Source: Pseudomonas sp. GCEP-101 (lineage in GTDB: Bacteria > Pseudomonadota > Gammaproteobacteria > Pseudomonadales > Pseudomonadaceae). Taken from it: a stretch of DNA of 64,000 bases. A model generated the notes under the pieces. The model was not told the DNA's origin. It ran no database searches and saw only the letters and a program-made list of their open reading frames with translations. Of this stretch, positions 28,001 to 34,427 are shown piece after piece. Positions within the stretch are counted from its first letter, which is position 1; each line of letters begins with the position of its first letter. Position numbers and translations under genes: made by a program. Where the stretch lies: NCBI RefSeq assembly GCF_025133575.1, contig NZ_CP104011.1:3542965-3606964 (forward strand). The letters are read 5' to 3'.

Positions 28001-29805
28001 GGCGTATAGGTTTGAGGATGTCGCAAGTGAGGGGGACGGAGCGGACGCTTCGTTGTGAGGTCATGGTGCACTGTGGCGAGCAGGATCCGGCTTGTTCGCT
28101 GGCAGAAGCGGAGGGTTGGTTCGAGCTGTCAGCCGCGCCTTCGTCATCCGTCATCACCTACGGTGGTGCGCATGACTTCATGGTGCGTGACCAGACCTTG
28201 ATATTCGAGCGTGTGGTTCAATGGTTGCAGAAACACAGGAGGGCGGCGGCTCAGCCGTCCACACTCCGGCTCTATGGAATGCGCTGGCAGCCATTGCCGG
28301 TGCCCACAGATGCCGAAGCGGACGCAACGGCTCAAGCATGCTGGACGGTCGAAGCAGGGAAGGAGGAGCAGGTGCTGGACGACCTGGGCCGGCACCTGCG
28401 GCATGACGCGGCGAAGGTCACGCTGCTCTATCTGTCAGGACCTACAAACAACACGGACAGGGAAGGTCGATACGGCGGATTCCTGAGACTGCTTCAACAG
28501 CTCGTCGCCCTGGATGCTCGGGGGACTCTGACCTGGATCCTGCCCGCGTCCGCCGACAGCGGGCCCTGCGCTGGAATGGCACGAGTCGCCGCCAATGAGT
28601 CTGGAATGCTTCGCGTGCAGAACCTGTTCTGGACTGAGCATCCCGATCTGACGCTGCGCTTGGCGCTGGCGAGCGAAGTCAGCCATCTGGCGATGTTAAG
28701 CGCACGGCATCCCCAAGAACGCGATCTCCTTTGGCGTGGCGGTTGTCTGTTTGGCGCACGCCTGGCCTCGACCACACTGCCGATCCTGTCGAATGGCGTA
28801 ATGGGCGCGACGGCCCGCCATTACCTGATTACCGGGGGAAGCGGCGCGCTGGGACGTCTGTTGATTGACTGGCTGATCGATCAGCAGGCCGTTTCGCCGG
28901 CTCGAATCACCGTGCTGGGTCGCTCCCACGTGGAGAGCCCCCTGCGAGGTGTACGCCATATTGCGTGTGACCTCAGTGATTCGCAGGCACTGGAAAGGGC
29001 TCTGCAGGACATCTCGCAGATAGATGGAATTTTCCATCTGGCGGGAGTGCTGGACGACGCGGCGTTGGCTAATCAGGACGGCGTTCGACTGGCCAACGTC
29101 CTGAGGCCCAAACTGGCCCTGGAACAACTGATGCCCCATGCAGTTCGCTGGGGATGCGAATGGGTCATCGGCTATTCGTCCACCAGTGCGCTCCTGGGGG
29201 CAGCTGGGCAGGCCAACTATGCGGCGGCTAACGCATGGCTCGACCAAAAGGCGGAATGGTCGGAAGGGATTCCGGTCTTCAGCCTGGCCTGGGGCTCGTG
29301 GGGGGAGGCTGGCATGGCTGCCGATAACGCGAAGGTGCTGCAGCGCGCACGTGCCGTTGGCGAAACACCGCTCTCATCGGCAGATGCCCTCAGTGCCTTG
29401 TCTAGCGTGTTGGGGCAAGTACTCAGTGGTGGCGCAGCTCGCCGCTACATCGCCTGCGATGTGGCGTGGCAGGCATCGCCGTGGGCCGATTGGCCGTTGC
29501 TGCAACAGCTTTCCCAACAGACGGTGGGGATGGCTCCGCAACATGTGGCCCCATCCACTGGCCAGGATGTCCCGCAGCCTGAAGGCACTGTTCATGACGA
29601 CCCTGTACGGAGGTTCCTCGAAGCCTATCTCAGTCGCTGGGACGAGTCTCTCGATTTAGCCTCGCTTGGATTGGACTCGCTCGATACCGCGCAGCTGAGA
29701 AACGGATTTAACAAAGCGTTCCAAGCGGAGCTCCCGCTATCGCTTTTCGCTAACGCGACACTGACGCTTGGCGAACTCCGACGAACCCTTGAGTCGTCGA
29801 TATAA
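22051..29805 (+). CDS. Hybrid NRPS/PKS megasynthase, TE-A-PCP-KS-AT-TE-KR-ACP
   Basis: This protein of about 2584 residues holds a whole assembly line. Domains in order: type II-like thioesterase (17-253; Ser91 in GHSLG, Asp200, His229); adenylation domain (277-784; SMTSGSTGRPK 421-431, NAYSTWE 563-569, YRTGD, SRKLDRKAL); peptidyl carrier (Ser829 in LGGTSL); ketosynthase (888-1323; Cys1061, His1196, His1240); acyltransferase (1424-1797; Ser1518 in GHSIGEYA, HPFH ending His1628, suggesting malonyl-CoA); a second thioesterase (1830-2062; Ser1906 in GLSYG, Asp2012, His2041); ketoreductase (2258-2460; GGSGALG, LDD 2334-2336, Ser2377, Tyr2390, Asn2394); acyl carrier (Ser2543 in LGLDSL). Predicted product: an activated acid extended once and reduced to a B-type beta-hydroxyacyl thioester. 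No dehydratase, condensation or C-terminal release domain is seen. I chose TTG at 22051, preceded by GGAGGA; ATG at 22099 is an alternative without a binding site. Codon use is less GC-rich than in neighbours. Confidence 0.9.
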   Translation: MNRVSSATIKRCSSASMRLFLFPFAGSPGNVYHPLAMASEAACEWVEFQLPGRGASSEEAHYTEIDLLIEDLADRVIEHTGDMPFAFFGHSLGALLAYETAQALARRNVETPNVLFLSSHRAPGCPIVAPAAHELNDAEFVSTLEAKGILRSGAFTDQALADAFLPALRADIRLDETYRYNEEALQSLDCPVVVSYGRADKSLTPSEIEAWRSYLPMAEVEIQSYEGDHFYLFDSIEELTSSIERHIARQLERLPRSVLWEPLAWKTVAEFKGVAQLFAEQALLRPQALALEDGERRWTYGQLAQASQRVGAQMLAAGVMPNESVGLLIGHRAEYLIGLLACFKVGAPACLLESNWSGSQLGEFIESCELRFLLSEAVLEDRLPSGVARLLLDSVVLTGPLSDSSPWTYVRRSAQDIAIISMTSGSTGRPKAVFTTEGGCTYCFQARNELYPYQSSPEREGLNVFFAWECLRPILFGQVAVIIPDSIIFDPPRLQAFLEKHRVNRLVVTPSLLENMLDSPGADRQFSRYWSTVRLCFLMGEVVSGMLVEKAKSLLPSSVRLVNAYSTWESLDVSYGDLFSNSPNRRLWATAGRVIPGSAAVVLDEQGVCVPQGVPGELYLTGPGVAPGYLGDLQRTAERFLPLTPELRSLAVGAEHMYRTGDRARVLGNGHLLVMGRIDDTIKIRGFKVSLLSIERVLLELEGVATAVVLPLLDERSGQPKALAAYLVGDAGKPSEPLLAKARQHLRRRLPEYARPRFVLGLDELPMRAGESRKLDRKALPIPDVSALDASPAGDLPALGKQIAAIWREILGINHLQSSDSFFELGGTSLLAAQLIAQLTDRLGLSLSVIDIYQHSTLDDFVTWSLQRHQPPPETRRLQRREPPGALAIVGMAGRFPGAGTLDEFWANLREGRDSLSRFNHETLRAKGVPEAVIGHPNWVSAGQVLDGVDQFDPLFWGIGQREATLMDPQHRLFMEVAWTAMEQAGYARFDSPYRKRTAVYAACGIDGYLIHHLQGGGLREPLDPGKLFLTEISNEKDYIATRVSYQLDLGGPGVTVTSACSSGLLAVAQAAQSLMSGECDMAIAGASAINFPNFGYCYEEGLVGSVDGRVHPFDEQASGTLFGDSVGAVVLKRLDDAIADGDLIWAVLSGYGMSNDGRQKAGYTAPNAAAQTRCIVDAMQMAGVSAEQISYVECHATATHIGDAIELKGLSDAFVQMREAAAVVPGSCMIGSVKGNIGHANCAAGITGLIKTVLCLYHRHWVPTAHYHECNAKLVPFLDNPDSPFSVCREDQAWPERGGARRAGVSSFGIGGTNVHVILEQAPAPSNTKTVASERNAREHHLLCVSAKSPKALESNLDNLAVALAHASPATLADAAFTLQLAREHHPLRTAVCINIHEPDPARTIRAAKEQASRVKAGHHATVAFCFSGQGSQHVGMAHQLYCGNADGGRFRRYFENACLALAKALGYNPQAAILHADEASLRRPVITQCGLFCVEYALAMSLIELGIKPIAVAGHSIGEYAAAVIAGALELDDAAKLVAARAQATEALDLVDEQGEPCTGGMLSVSGAESVFHAWLAEHPDLWLAVCNLSDQWVLAGLLPSLLEAERALRELGLECRRVPVSHPFHSALMSPVAERLRATATGVSARLPSIPMTSNVSGGWMGQDVLDRDYWSQHLLATVRWSDNLQTLLHWQPDVLLEIGPSTVLTGLARRFFRSRADTGAMTPTILAGMRPAQSDVSDEHIFCELLGRLWSAGVVVDWKAYQQDSGAGRIPLPTYAFDRQSYWVNPQASIYVKEGVARAPEHKPSPVLTSAWLIRQAPPHERAQMRLYCFSCAGGSSRDFRHWATSAPEWLDVVSIELPGRNARMEEPFPSDDKMDKAVRSELQRLIREDSAGLPFAFCGLSYGAAFATELLLGELADTDRSGQCKGLIVVGHAPIHNVSADTTALAPESLLMVSAETRANPLWQELYLPILTADLESDRRIGLRMSQVRGTERTLRCEVMVHCGEQDPACSLAEAEGWFELSAAPSSSVITYGGAHDFMVRDQTLIFERVVQWLQKHRRAAAQPSTLRLYGMRWQPLPVPTDAEADATAQACWTVEAGKEEQVLDDLGRHLRHDAAKVTLLYLSGPTNNTDREGRYGGFLRLLQQLVALDARGTLTWILPASADSGPCAGMARVAANESGMLRVQNLFWTEHPDLTLRLALASEVSHLAMLSARHPQERDLLWRGGCLFGARLASTTLPILSNGVMGATARHYLITGGSGALGRLLIDWLIDQQAVSPARITVLGRSHVESPLRGVRHIACDLSDSQALERALQDISQIDGIFHLAGVLDDAALANQDGVRLANVLRPKLALEQLMPHAVRWGCEWVIGYSSTSALLGAAGQANYAAANAWLDQKAEWSEGIPVFSLAWGSWGEAGMAADNAKVLQRARAVGETPLSSADALSALSSVLGQVLSGGAARRYIACDVAWQASPWADWPLLQQLSQQTVGMAPQHVAPSTGQDVPQPEGTVHDDPVRRFLEAYLSRWDESLDLASLGLDSLDTAQLRNGFNKAFQAELPLSLFANATLTLGELRRTLESSI

Positions 29806-29859
29806 AAAATTAAAACGGGTTATTAGTGGTTTGGTAATACATATCAAGAGGCCATTCCT

Positions 29860-30375
29860 ATGGGTTTGTTTTCGTCGGATTTCAGTATATATCCATTTGG
29901 CGAACTGTCTTTAGAAAATTGCTACCCTTCTACTACGGATTTTCAGGTGATCTCCACGGGGGATGGACGTGGCGTTGGAATAAAAAGCCTGAGGCAAATT
30001 CGCAGGGGGCATTTGTTGTGCAAAGTATCCGGACAGCTTCTGGCGTCTCGACGCTTGCATACGCTGGAAATTAATGAAGCCGTGCATATGTACGATCCGC
30101 ACTTTACCGGGTTGCTGCTTCATTCCTGCGACCCCAACGTCTTTTTGGACATGGCGAGCCTGGAACTCTGGGCATTGAAAGACATAGTCCGGGGTGACTT
30201 ACTGTGCATGGATTATGCCGTCACGGAAGGGACGTTGATGCGGCAGTTCGCCTGTCAATGCGGTTCTCCCAATTGCCGGCTCTGGATTACCGGATCAAAA
30301 GAGCCTCTAAACGAAGAGGGGAAGAAGTTTCTTGGACAGTTGAATTGCGATTGTGATTCGGCAGTCGGTTCCTGA
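29860..30375 (+). CDS. SET-domain protein (putative lysine methyltransferase)
   Basis: This 171-residue protein shows the core SET signatures: GRGVGIKSLRQIRRGHLL at the N-terminus, LHSCDPN at 87-93 (NHSCxPN in most members, here with Leu for the first Asn), RGDLLCMDY with Tyr119, and a post-SET cysteine cluster CQCGSPNC (Cys132, Cys134, Cys139). SET proteins transfer methyl groups from S-adenosylmethionine to protein lysines. They are uncommon in bacterial biosynthetic clusters. It starts 54 bp after the megasynthase, with AGAGG upstream, and precedes the dioxygenase, so co-transcription is likely. The substrate is unknown. The region is AT-rich. Confidence 0.82.
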   Translation: MGLFSSDFSIYPFGELSLENCYPSTTDFQVISTGDGRGVGIKSLRQIRRGHLLCKVSGQLLASRRLHTLEINEAVHMYDPHFTGLLLHSCDPNVFLDMASLELWALKDIVRGDLLCMDYAVTEGTLMRQFACQCGSPNCRLWITGSKEPLNEEGKKFLGQLNCDCDSAVGS

Positions 30376-30401
30376 TTTTCGCACACACGGAGGGCTTTAG
30401 C

Positions 30402-31400
30402 ATGAGCATTTCCTGCAATTCAGACATGGGGGCAGTAGCCATTCGCGATCGAAGCTATCTGGCAGGCTCCGGTAGTCCGGATGTACCCAAAACTATTCCG
30501 CGTGCGAGCAGTGAGCACCTTTTGATGATTGAAGGAGGTCAGGCTGGAGGCGCCGTGGAAGATATCGCTATGTTCTGCCGAGAGATTATAAATAGCTCTT
30601 TGTACGAGCGTGGTGCAATTTTGTTCGAGGGACTGCGCCTGTGTGATAGGGAGGACTTCAACTCGTTCGTCGAGCATCTGGGCTACAAGCCCTTCAGTTA
30701 TTCCGGAGGGATTGCCGTTAGAAACCACGAACCCGGATTGGTCTTGATGGCGAGTAATGAGGATTCGCGGATTACCATGGCGCCACATAATGAAATGGCT
30801 TATTTGTCTAAATTTCCGAGAAAGATATTTTTCTTTTGTGCCCAAGAAGGGTTGCAAGGCGGAGAAGTTCCTATCAGTGATATTCGTAAGAGTGTCATGA
30901 GAATACCGGCAGATATATTGGATAAGTTTCGCACCCTGGGTGTTCGTTATTACCGGAATCTTCCCCGTGAAAATACTAGCAGCGAGATCGGCTGGCCGGA
31001 AACCTTTGAAACAACAGACAAGCGGGTGGTGGAATCCATTATGAAAAGCAAGGGGTTCGACTATCGCTGGGGAGATCGAGACCGCCTGTCATACAGCTAT
31101 GTAAACCCGGCCTTCGTCCAGCATTGCGATACCGGGGAGGAGCTGTGGTTCAACCAAGTGACCGAGTTGCACTGCTCTTACTGGCGCAACCACCCGCTTT
31201 ACCCGTCGGACCTGCCGGAAGATGCCTATCCGGCGACGACGGCCTATGGGGATGGCACGCCGATCCCTGAGTCGCTGATCACCTTCCTGCGCGCGGTGCT
31301 CTGGGAGCCAGCGCTGGCGGTGAAGATGAAGCGCGGTGACGTACTGGCTCTGGACAACCTGGTGATCCAGCACGGCCGCATTGGCTTCTCCCCCCGATGA
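30402..31400 (+). CDS. SyrP/TauD-like Fe(II)/2-oxoglutarate dioxygenase, C-terminally truncated and chimeric
   Basis: The predicted 332-residue product belongs to the TauD/TfdA fold and resembles SyrP-type hydroxylases of NRPS/PKS clusters. The metal triad is His129-x-Glu131 (MAPHNEMAYL) and His324 (VIQHGR). Homologues continue past HGRxPF into a segment with the 2-oxoglutarate-binding Arg and a last strand. Here the frame stops at IGFSPR, eight residues after His324. Base composition jumps inside the gene, from about 32 percent GC at 30781-30840 to about 68 percent at 31201-31260, which suggests recombination. The 3-prime end abuts a LolA-like gene lacking its start. GGAGG precedes the ATG. 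Activity is doubtful. Confidence 0.82.
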   Translation: MSISCNSDMGAVAIRDRSYLAGSGSPDVPKTIPRASSEHLLMIEGGQAGGAVEDIAMFCREIINSSLYERGAILFEGLRLCDREDFNSFVEHLGYKPFSYSGGIAVRNHEPGLVLMASNEDSRITMAPHNEMAYLSKFPRKIFFFCAQEGLQGGEVPISDIRKSVMRIPADILDKFRTLGVRYYRNLPRENTSSEIGWPETFETTDKRVVESIMKSKGFDYRWGDRDRLSYSYVNPAFVQHCDTGEELWFNQVTELHCSYWRNHPLYPSDLPEDAYPATTAYGDGTPIPESLITFLRAVLWEPALAVKMKRGDVLALDNLVIQHGRIGFSPR

Positions 31401-32067
31401 GCAGGTGGGCATCGACATGACCCTGCAGGATAAGGAGGGCACCAGAAACACGCGCGAAGCCACGCTGTATCAACGGCAACGCGCGCCGGGAATCGATCAG
31501 GACATGCGCCTGATCCGCTTCTCCAGCCCGGCGGAAATGGACGGAAGTGCGGTATTGACGTTGGAAAACAGCGACCGGCCGGATGACCAGTGGTTGTACT
31601 TGCCGGCCTACCATACCAGCCGAAAGATTCCCTCCAGCAACCGCTCTGATCGTTACATGGGGACCGACTTTTTCTATGAGGATGTCAGCGATGACAAAGT
31701 GGATCAGTTCGAATTCACGCTCGCAGGCTCTGAACAGCAGGACGGCCGCCATTGCTTGGTGATCGAGCAGGTTCCAATTGATGAAACGCTCAAGAAAGAG
31801 AGCTTCTACGGTAAAAAACGGCTGTGGATCGATCCCGAGCGTCTACTGACGCTCAGAATCGACTTCAGCGACAAGAGCGGAGTGCTGGTCAAGCGATTCA
31901 CCGCCAGCTCGCCGCAGTTGATTCAAGGTCGCTGGCGGCTGAACCACGTGGAAATGCTGGATATGCGGATATCCCACCGCACGACCATCGACTACCGCGA
32001 CCGCAAAATAGACCAGGGCTTGAATCCACAGTTGTTCTCCGTGCGCAACCTTGAGAGGGGGCAATGA
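31381..32067 (+). pseudogene. LolA-like outer-membrane lipoprotein-sorting protein, N-terminus missing
   Basis: The readable frame gives about 228 residues from a TTG inside the dioxygenase 3-prime end. The body matches the outer-membrane lipoprotein-sorting (LolA-like) family usually paired with MMPL-type exporters: FSSPAEMDGSAVLTLE, DDQWLYLP, SSNRSDRYMGTDFFYED, RLWIDPERLLTLRIDF and a C-terminal VEMLDM. The expected signal peptide and about 40 following residues are absent, and no ribosome binding site lies before the TTG or before ATG 31417. It is therefore probably a 5-prime truncated remnant that cannot reach the periplasm. Its stop overlaps the next gene by ATGA. Confidence 0.7.
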
Positions 32068-33254
32068 GAGCCCTGGTCGGAGTGATGGCTTGCATGGCTT
32101 GCATGGCGGCACCAGCAAGCGCCGAGCCGCTTGTTTTTTACAAGAAAGTCTCCGGCTGGGTGGCGTTGGACGGCGCCACCGCCAACCAGCAGTTCAGTGA
32201 TCGACGCTCTGTGCTGGGGGCGCGCGGGCATTTGGATGCGCAGCTGTCGGTCAATAACCGTCGGGCGATGGTGCGCATCGAGTTGCCCAGTAACGACAAC
32301 CTCGGGGACAACACACGGACCACCGCGGTCCGAGAGCTCTGGCTCAGGCAAAGCGGTGAGCGACTCGATTTGACCGCGGGTCGCCAGTTTCTGCCGGAAG
32401 GCCGCAGCGACTGGCTCCGCCCCCAGGGGCAGTTCGCACCGCGTGACTACACGCAGTTGACCGCCGTGGCTGCTGAACAACGCATCGGGCTTCCAGCATT
32501 GCGCCTGGATTGGTATGCGACCGATACGGCCACGCTGATCCTCGCCGGGCTTCGGCAGGATCGCGGCGATCTGTTGCCATCGGCCATGGTTGCCCCACTG
32601 CCGGAGGACCGTCCCTTGCAGCGGTCCCCCAAAGATGCCGCTCTAGCCCGTGCGGAGTGGCGACGTGGCGCCTGGGAACTAGGTGCCAGCTACCTGGACG
32701 GTGCGGCGTTATACCCCGTGCTCAAGCGCAATGGTGAAGTCTCCATCTATGATCAACGGCGGCTCGCCGCTGACGGCAGCGTGAATCTTGACGGCGACAT
32801 CCTGCGCTGGGATGTCGCCTACGTCATCAATGACGCCTCGGCGTTCCCTGGAGTCCCCGGTAAAGAGTCGTGGCTGTCGCTCGGCCTGGACAAGGGCGTC
32901 TGGAGCGACGGCACACTGAGCCTTCAGCTATTGCATCACCGGGCGGTCCTACCGGCGGAGGGCGAGCCCCTTCTGGAAGCGTATAACCAGCGCTTGTCGC
33001 AAAACTTCAGAGACGCGCAAAGCTGGATCACGGTCAACTTACGTCAGCAGTTCGACGCCAAGCACGACGCCGAGTGGGGGCATTTGCAGGGCACGGCGGG
33101 CGAGCGAGTGAGCTTCCTGCGTTACGGCTGGGGCTTTCGCGATGGTTGGCGTTGGACCCTGCAGGGCCAGGCTGCTCATGGAAGCCTGGACTCGCTCGCC
33201 GGAAATCTCAGTCCGGACAAGTCTCTGCTGACGGAGTTGAGACACTTCTATTGA
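32064..33254 (+). CDS. Putative outer-membrane beta-barrel protein
   Basis: This 396-residue product has a clear signal peptide (cleavage near ASAEP, residue 21). The rest alternates polar and aromatic residues as in a beta barrel, with repeated patterns such as RLDWYATD, WELGASYLDG, LRWDVAYVIND and WRWTLQGQA. It ends in HFY, and a C-terminal aromatic residue is the usual assembly signal for barrel insertion. Proteins like this often follow a LolA-like gene and an MMPL exporter in an export operon. No MMPL gene is present here. The start overlaps the previous stop codon, so translation was probably coupled. Exact family not identified. Confidence 0.65.
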   Translation: MRALVGVMACMACMAAPASAEPLVFYKKVSGWVALDGATANQQFSDRRSVLGARGHLDAQLSVNNRRAMVRIELPSNDNLGDNTRTTAVRELWLRQSGERLDLTAGRQFLPEGRSDWLRPQGQFAPRDYTQLTAVAAEQRIGLPALRLDWYATDTATLILAGLRQDRGDLLPSAMVAPLPEDRPLQRSPKDAALARAEWRRGAWELGASYLDGAALYPVLKRNGEVSIYDQRRLAADGSVNLDGDILRWDVAYVINDASAFPGVPGKESWLSLGLDKGVWSDGTLSLQLLHHRAVLPAEGEPLLEAYNQRLSQNFRDAQSWITVNLRQQFDAKHDAEWGHLQGTAGERVSFLRYGWGFRDGWRWTLQGQAAHGSLDSLAGNLSPDKSLLTELRHFY

Positions 33255-33286
33255 CTTAAGACCAAGGGCGAGCCCACGGAGGCGAT

Positions 33287-33949
33287 GTGCATCAGATATT
33301 GGTTTACTCGGATTCCCTCAGCTGGGGAATTGTGCCGGGCACACGGCAGAGGCTGGATTTCCCCCGGCGTTGGCCCGGTGTTCTGGAAGGCTGTCTGGCG
33401 CAACAGGGACATGCCGTTCGTGTCGTCGAAAACTGCCTCAATGGTCGGCGTACGGCCATGCCGGATCCCGACAAGAACGGCCGGGATGGTCGGGACGGAT
33501 TGGCCGAATGCATCGAAGCACAATCACCGCTCTCCTGGGTATTGCTGATGCTCGGCACCAATGATTTTCAGAGCGTGCATCGCTGCGATCCACAAGACTC
33601 CGTCGCGGGCATCGAGAGGCTCATGGCCCTCATCGAACGGGCGCCAATCGAGCCCGGAATGCCACGGCCAGACATCCTCTTGATCGCTCCCCCGGCCATC
33701 GGTGCCCTCAAGGGGCTCATGGCGACCAAGTTCGATGAGCGCTCTGTTCATAGCCGAGAGCTTTCCGCGCGTTACCATGAACTGGCCAACGCTCGGCAAT
33801 GCGCGTTCCTGGATGCAGGCCGGTGGGTACAGGTCAGCGATATCGACGGGGTACACCTCGACGAGCCTGCCCACCGAGTGTTGGGGCAGGCCATCGCCAC
33901 ATTCCTGGCAACCCGGCTGCGGGCAGAGCGGATCGATGCTCATGCCTGA
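33287..33949 (+). CDS. SGNH/GDSL-family hydrolase
   Basis: The 220-residue product shows the SGNH blocks: block I near the start (VYSDSLSWG, nucleophilic Ser), block III GTND near residue 90, and block V DGVHL with the catalytic Asp and His. It resembles arylesterase-like lipases such as TesA and TAP, but lacks a signal peptide and is probably cytoplasmic. A GTG start is chosen because GGAGG lies four bases upstream; an overlapping ATG at 33285 is in another frame. It is 32 bp after the barrel gene and may be co-transcribed. It could hydrolyse the ester or thioester product of the cluster; this is inference. Confidence 0.8.
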   Translation: MHQILVYSDSLSWGIVPGTRQRLDFPRRWPGVLEGCLAQQGHAVRVVENCLNGRRTAMPDPDKNGRDGRDGLAECIEAQSPLSWVLLMLGTNDFQSVHRCDPQDSVAGIERLMALIERAPIEPGMPRPDILLIAPPAIGALKGLMATKFDERSVHSRELSARYHELANARQCAFLDAGRWVQVSDIDGVHLDEPAHRVLGQAIATFLATRLRAERIDAHA

Positions 33950-34427
33950 GCACCACTCCTTCCCCACCTTGTCGCTAAGTGAAACAGGCAACCGGTTCTT
34001 GATCTCTTTCTGAGCTGAGAGACATTCTCCGAACGTCATCTAAACAGCATGCGTCGAACAGATTGTGTTGGGCAACGAGAGGACTTGTGGAATGCATACG
34101 TTCGTATTGGATATTTCATTAGGGGAACTCCGGAAAAGTCCCTGCGGATCTGCTGCAATGGCGCCCCGCTGAGCCGAGTCCTGTCGCTGCCCCAGGGCAA
34201 TCCACGGGCTACGGGACGAATCGGTTCTCTGTGGCAGTGCTGAGAACGCATTGAACAGGCGATTGCCGAATCGGCATTGGCTCGTTCGGAGTTTCCCTGA
34301 GGGAGAGCGATCGGCGCAGGCTTGGCTCGGTAGCGTCAGTCTGCCCAGCTCCCTCTCCCACAGGGGAAGGCCAGTTGCAGGGCATTCAAGCGCAAACGGT
34401 TGTGCACTGTGCCAGCGAGCGAGCACT
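33950..34427. other. Intergenic right border of the island
   Basis: No gene is supported. The stretch at 34130-34205 shares short blocks with the left transposase remnant (GAAAAGTCC, CCCGCTGA, GAGTCCTG-CGCTGC-CCAGGGCA). Positions 34312-34372 are a diverged, same-orientation copy of the dispersed element seen at 21175. Backbone composition resumes with plpD. Confidence 0.5.

Noticed and set aside
27538..28236. Dehydratase domain between AT and KR of the PKS
   Set aside because: The HxxxGxxxxP hot-dog motif is absent; the segment has a thioesterase GxSxG and full triad.
31385..31400. Programmed frameshift at the run of six C joining dioxygenase and LolA-like frames
   Set aside because: The two families act in different compartments and neither is complete at the join. 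A deletion scar explains it better, though a sequencing slip in the run cannot be excluded.
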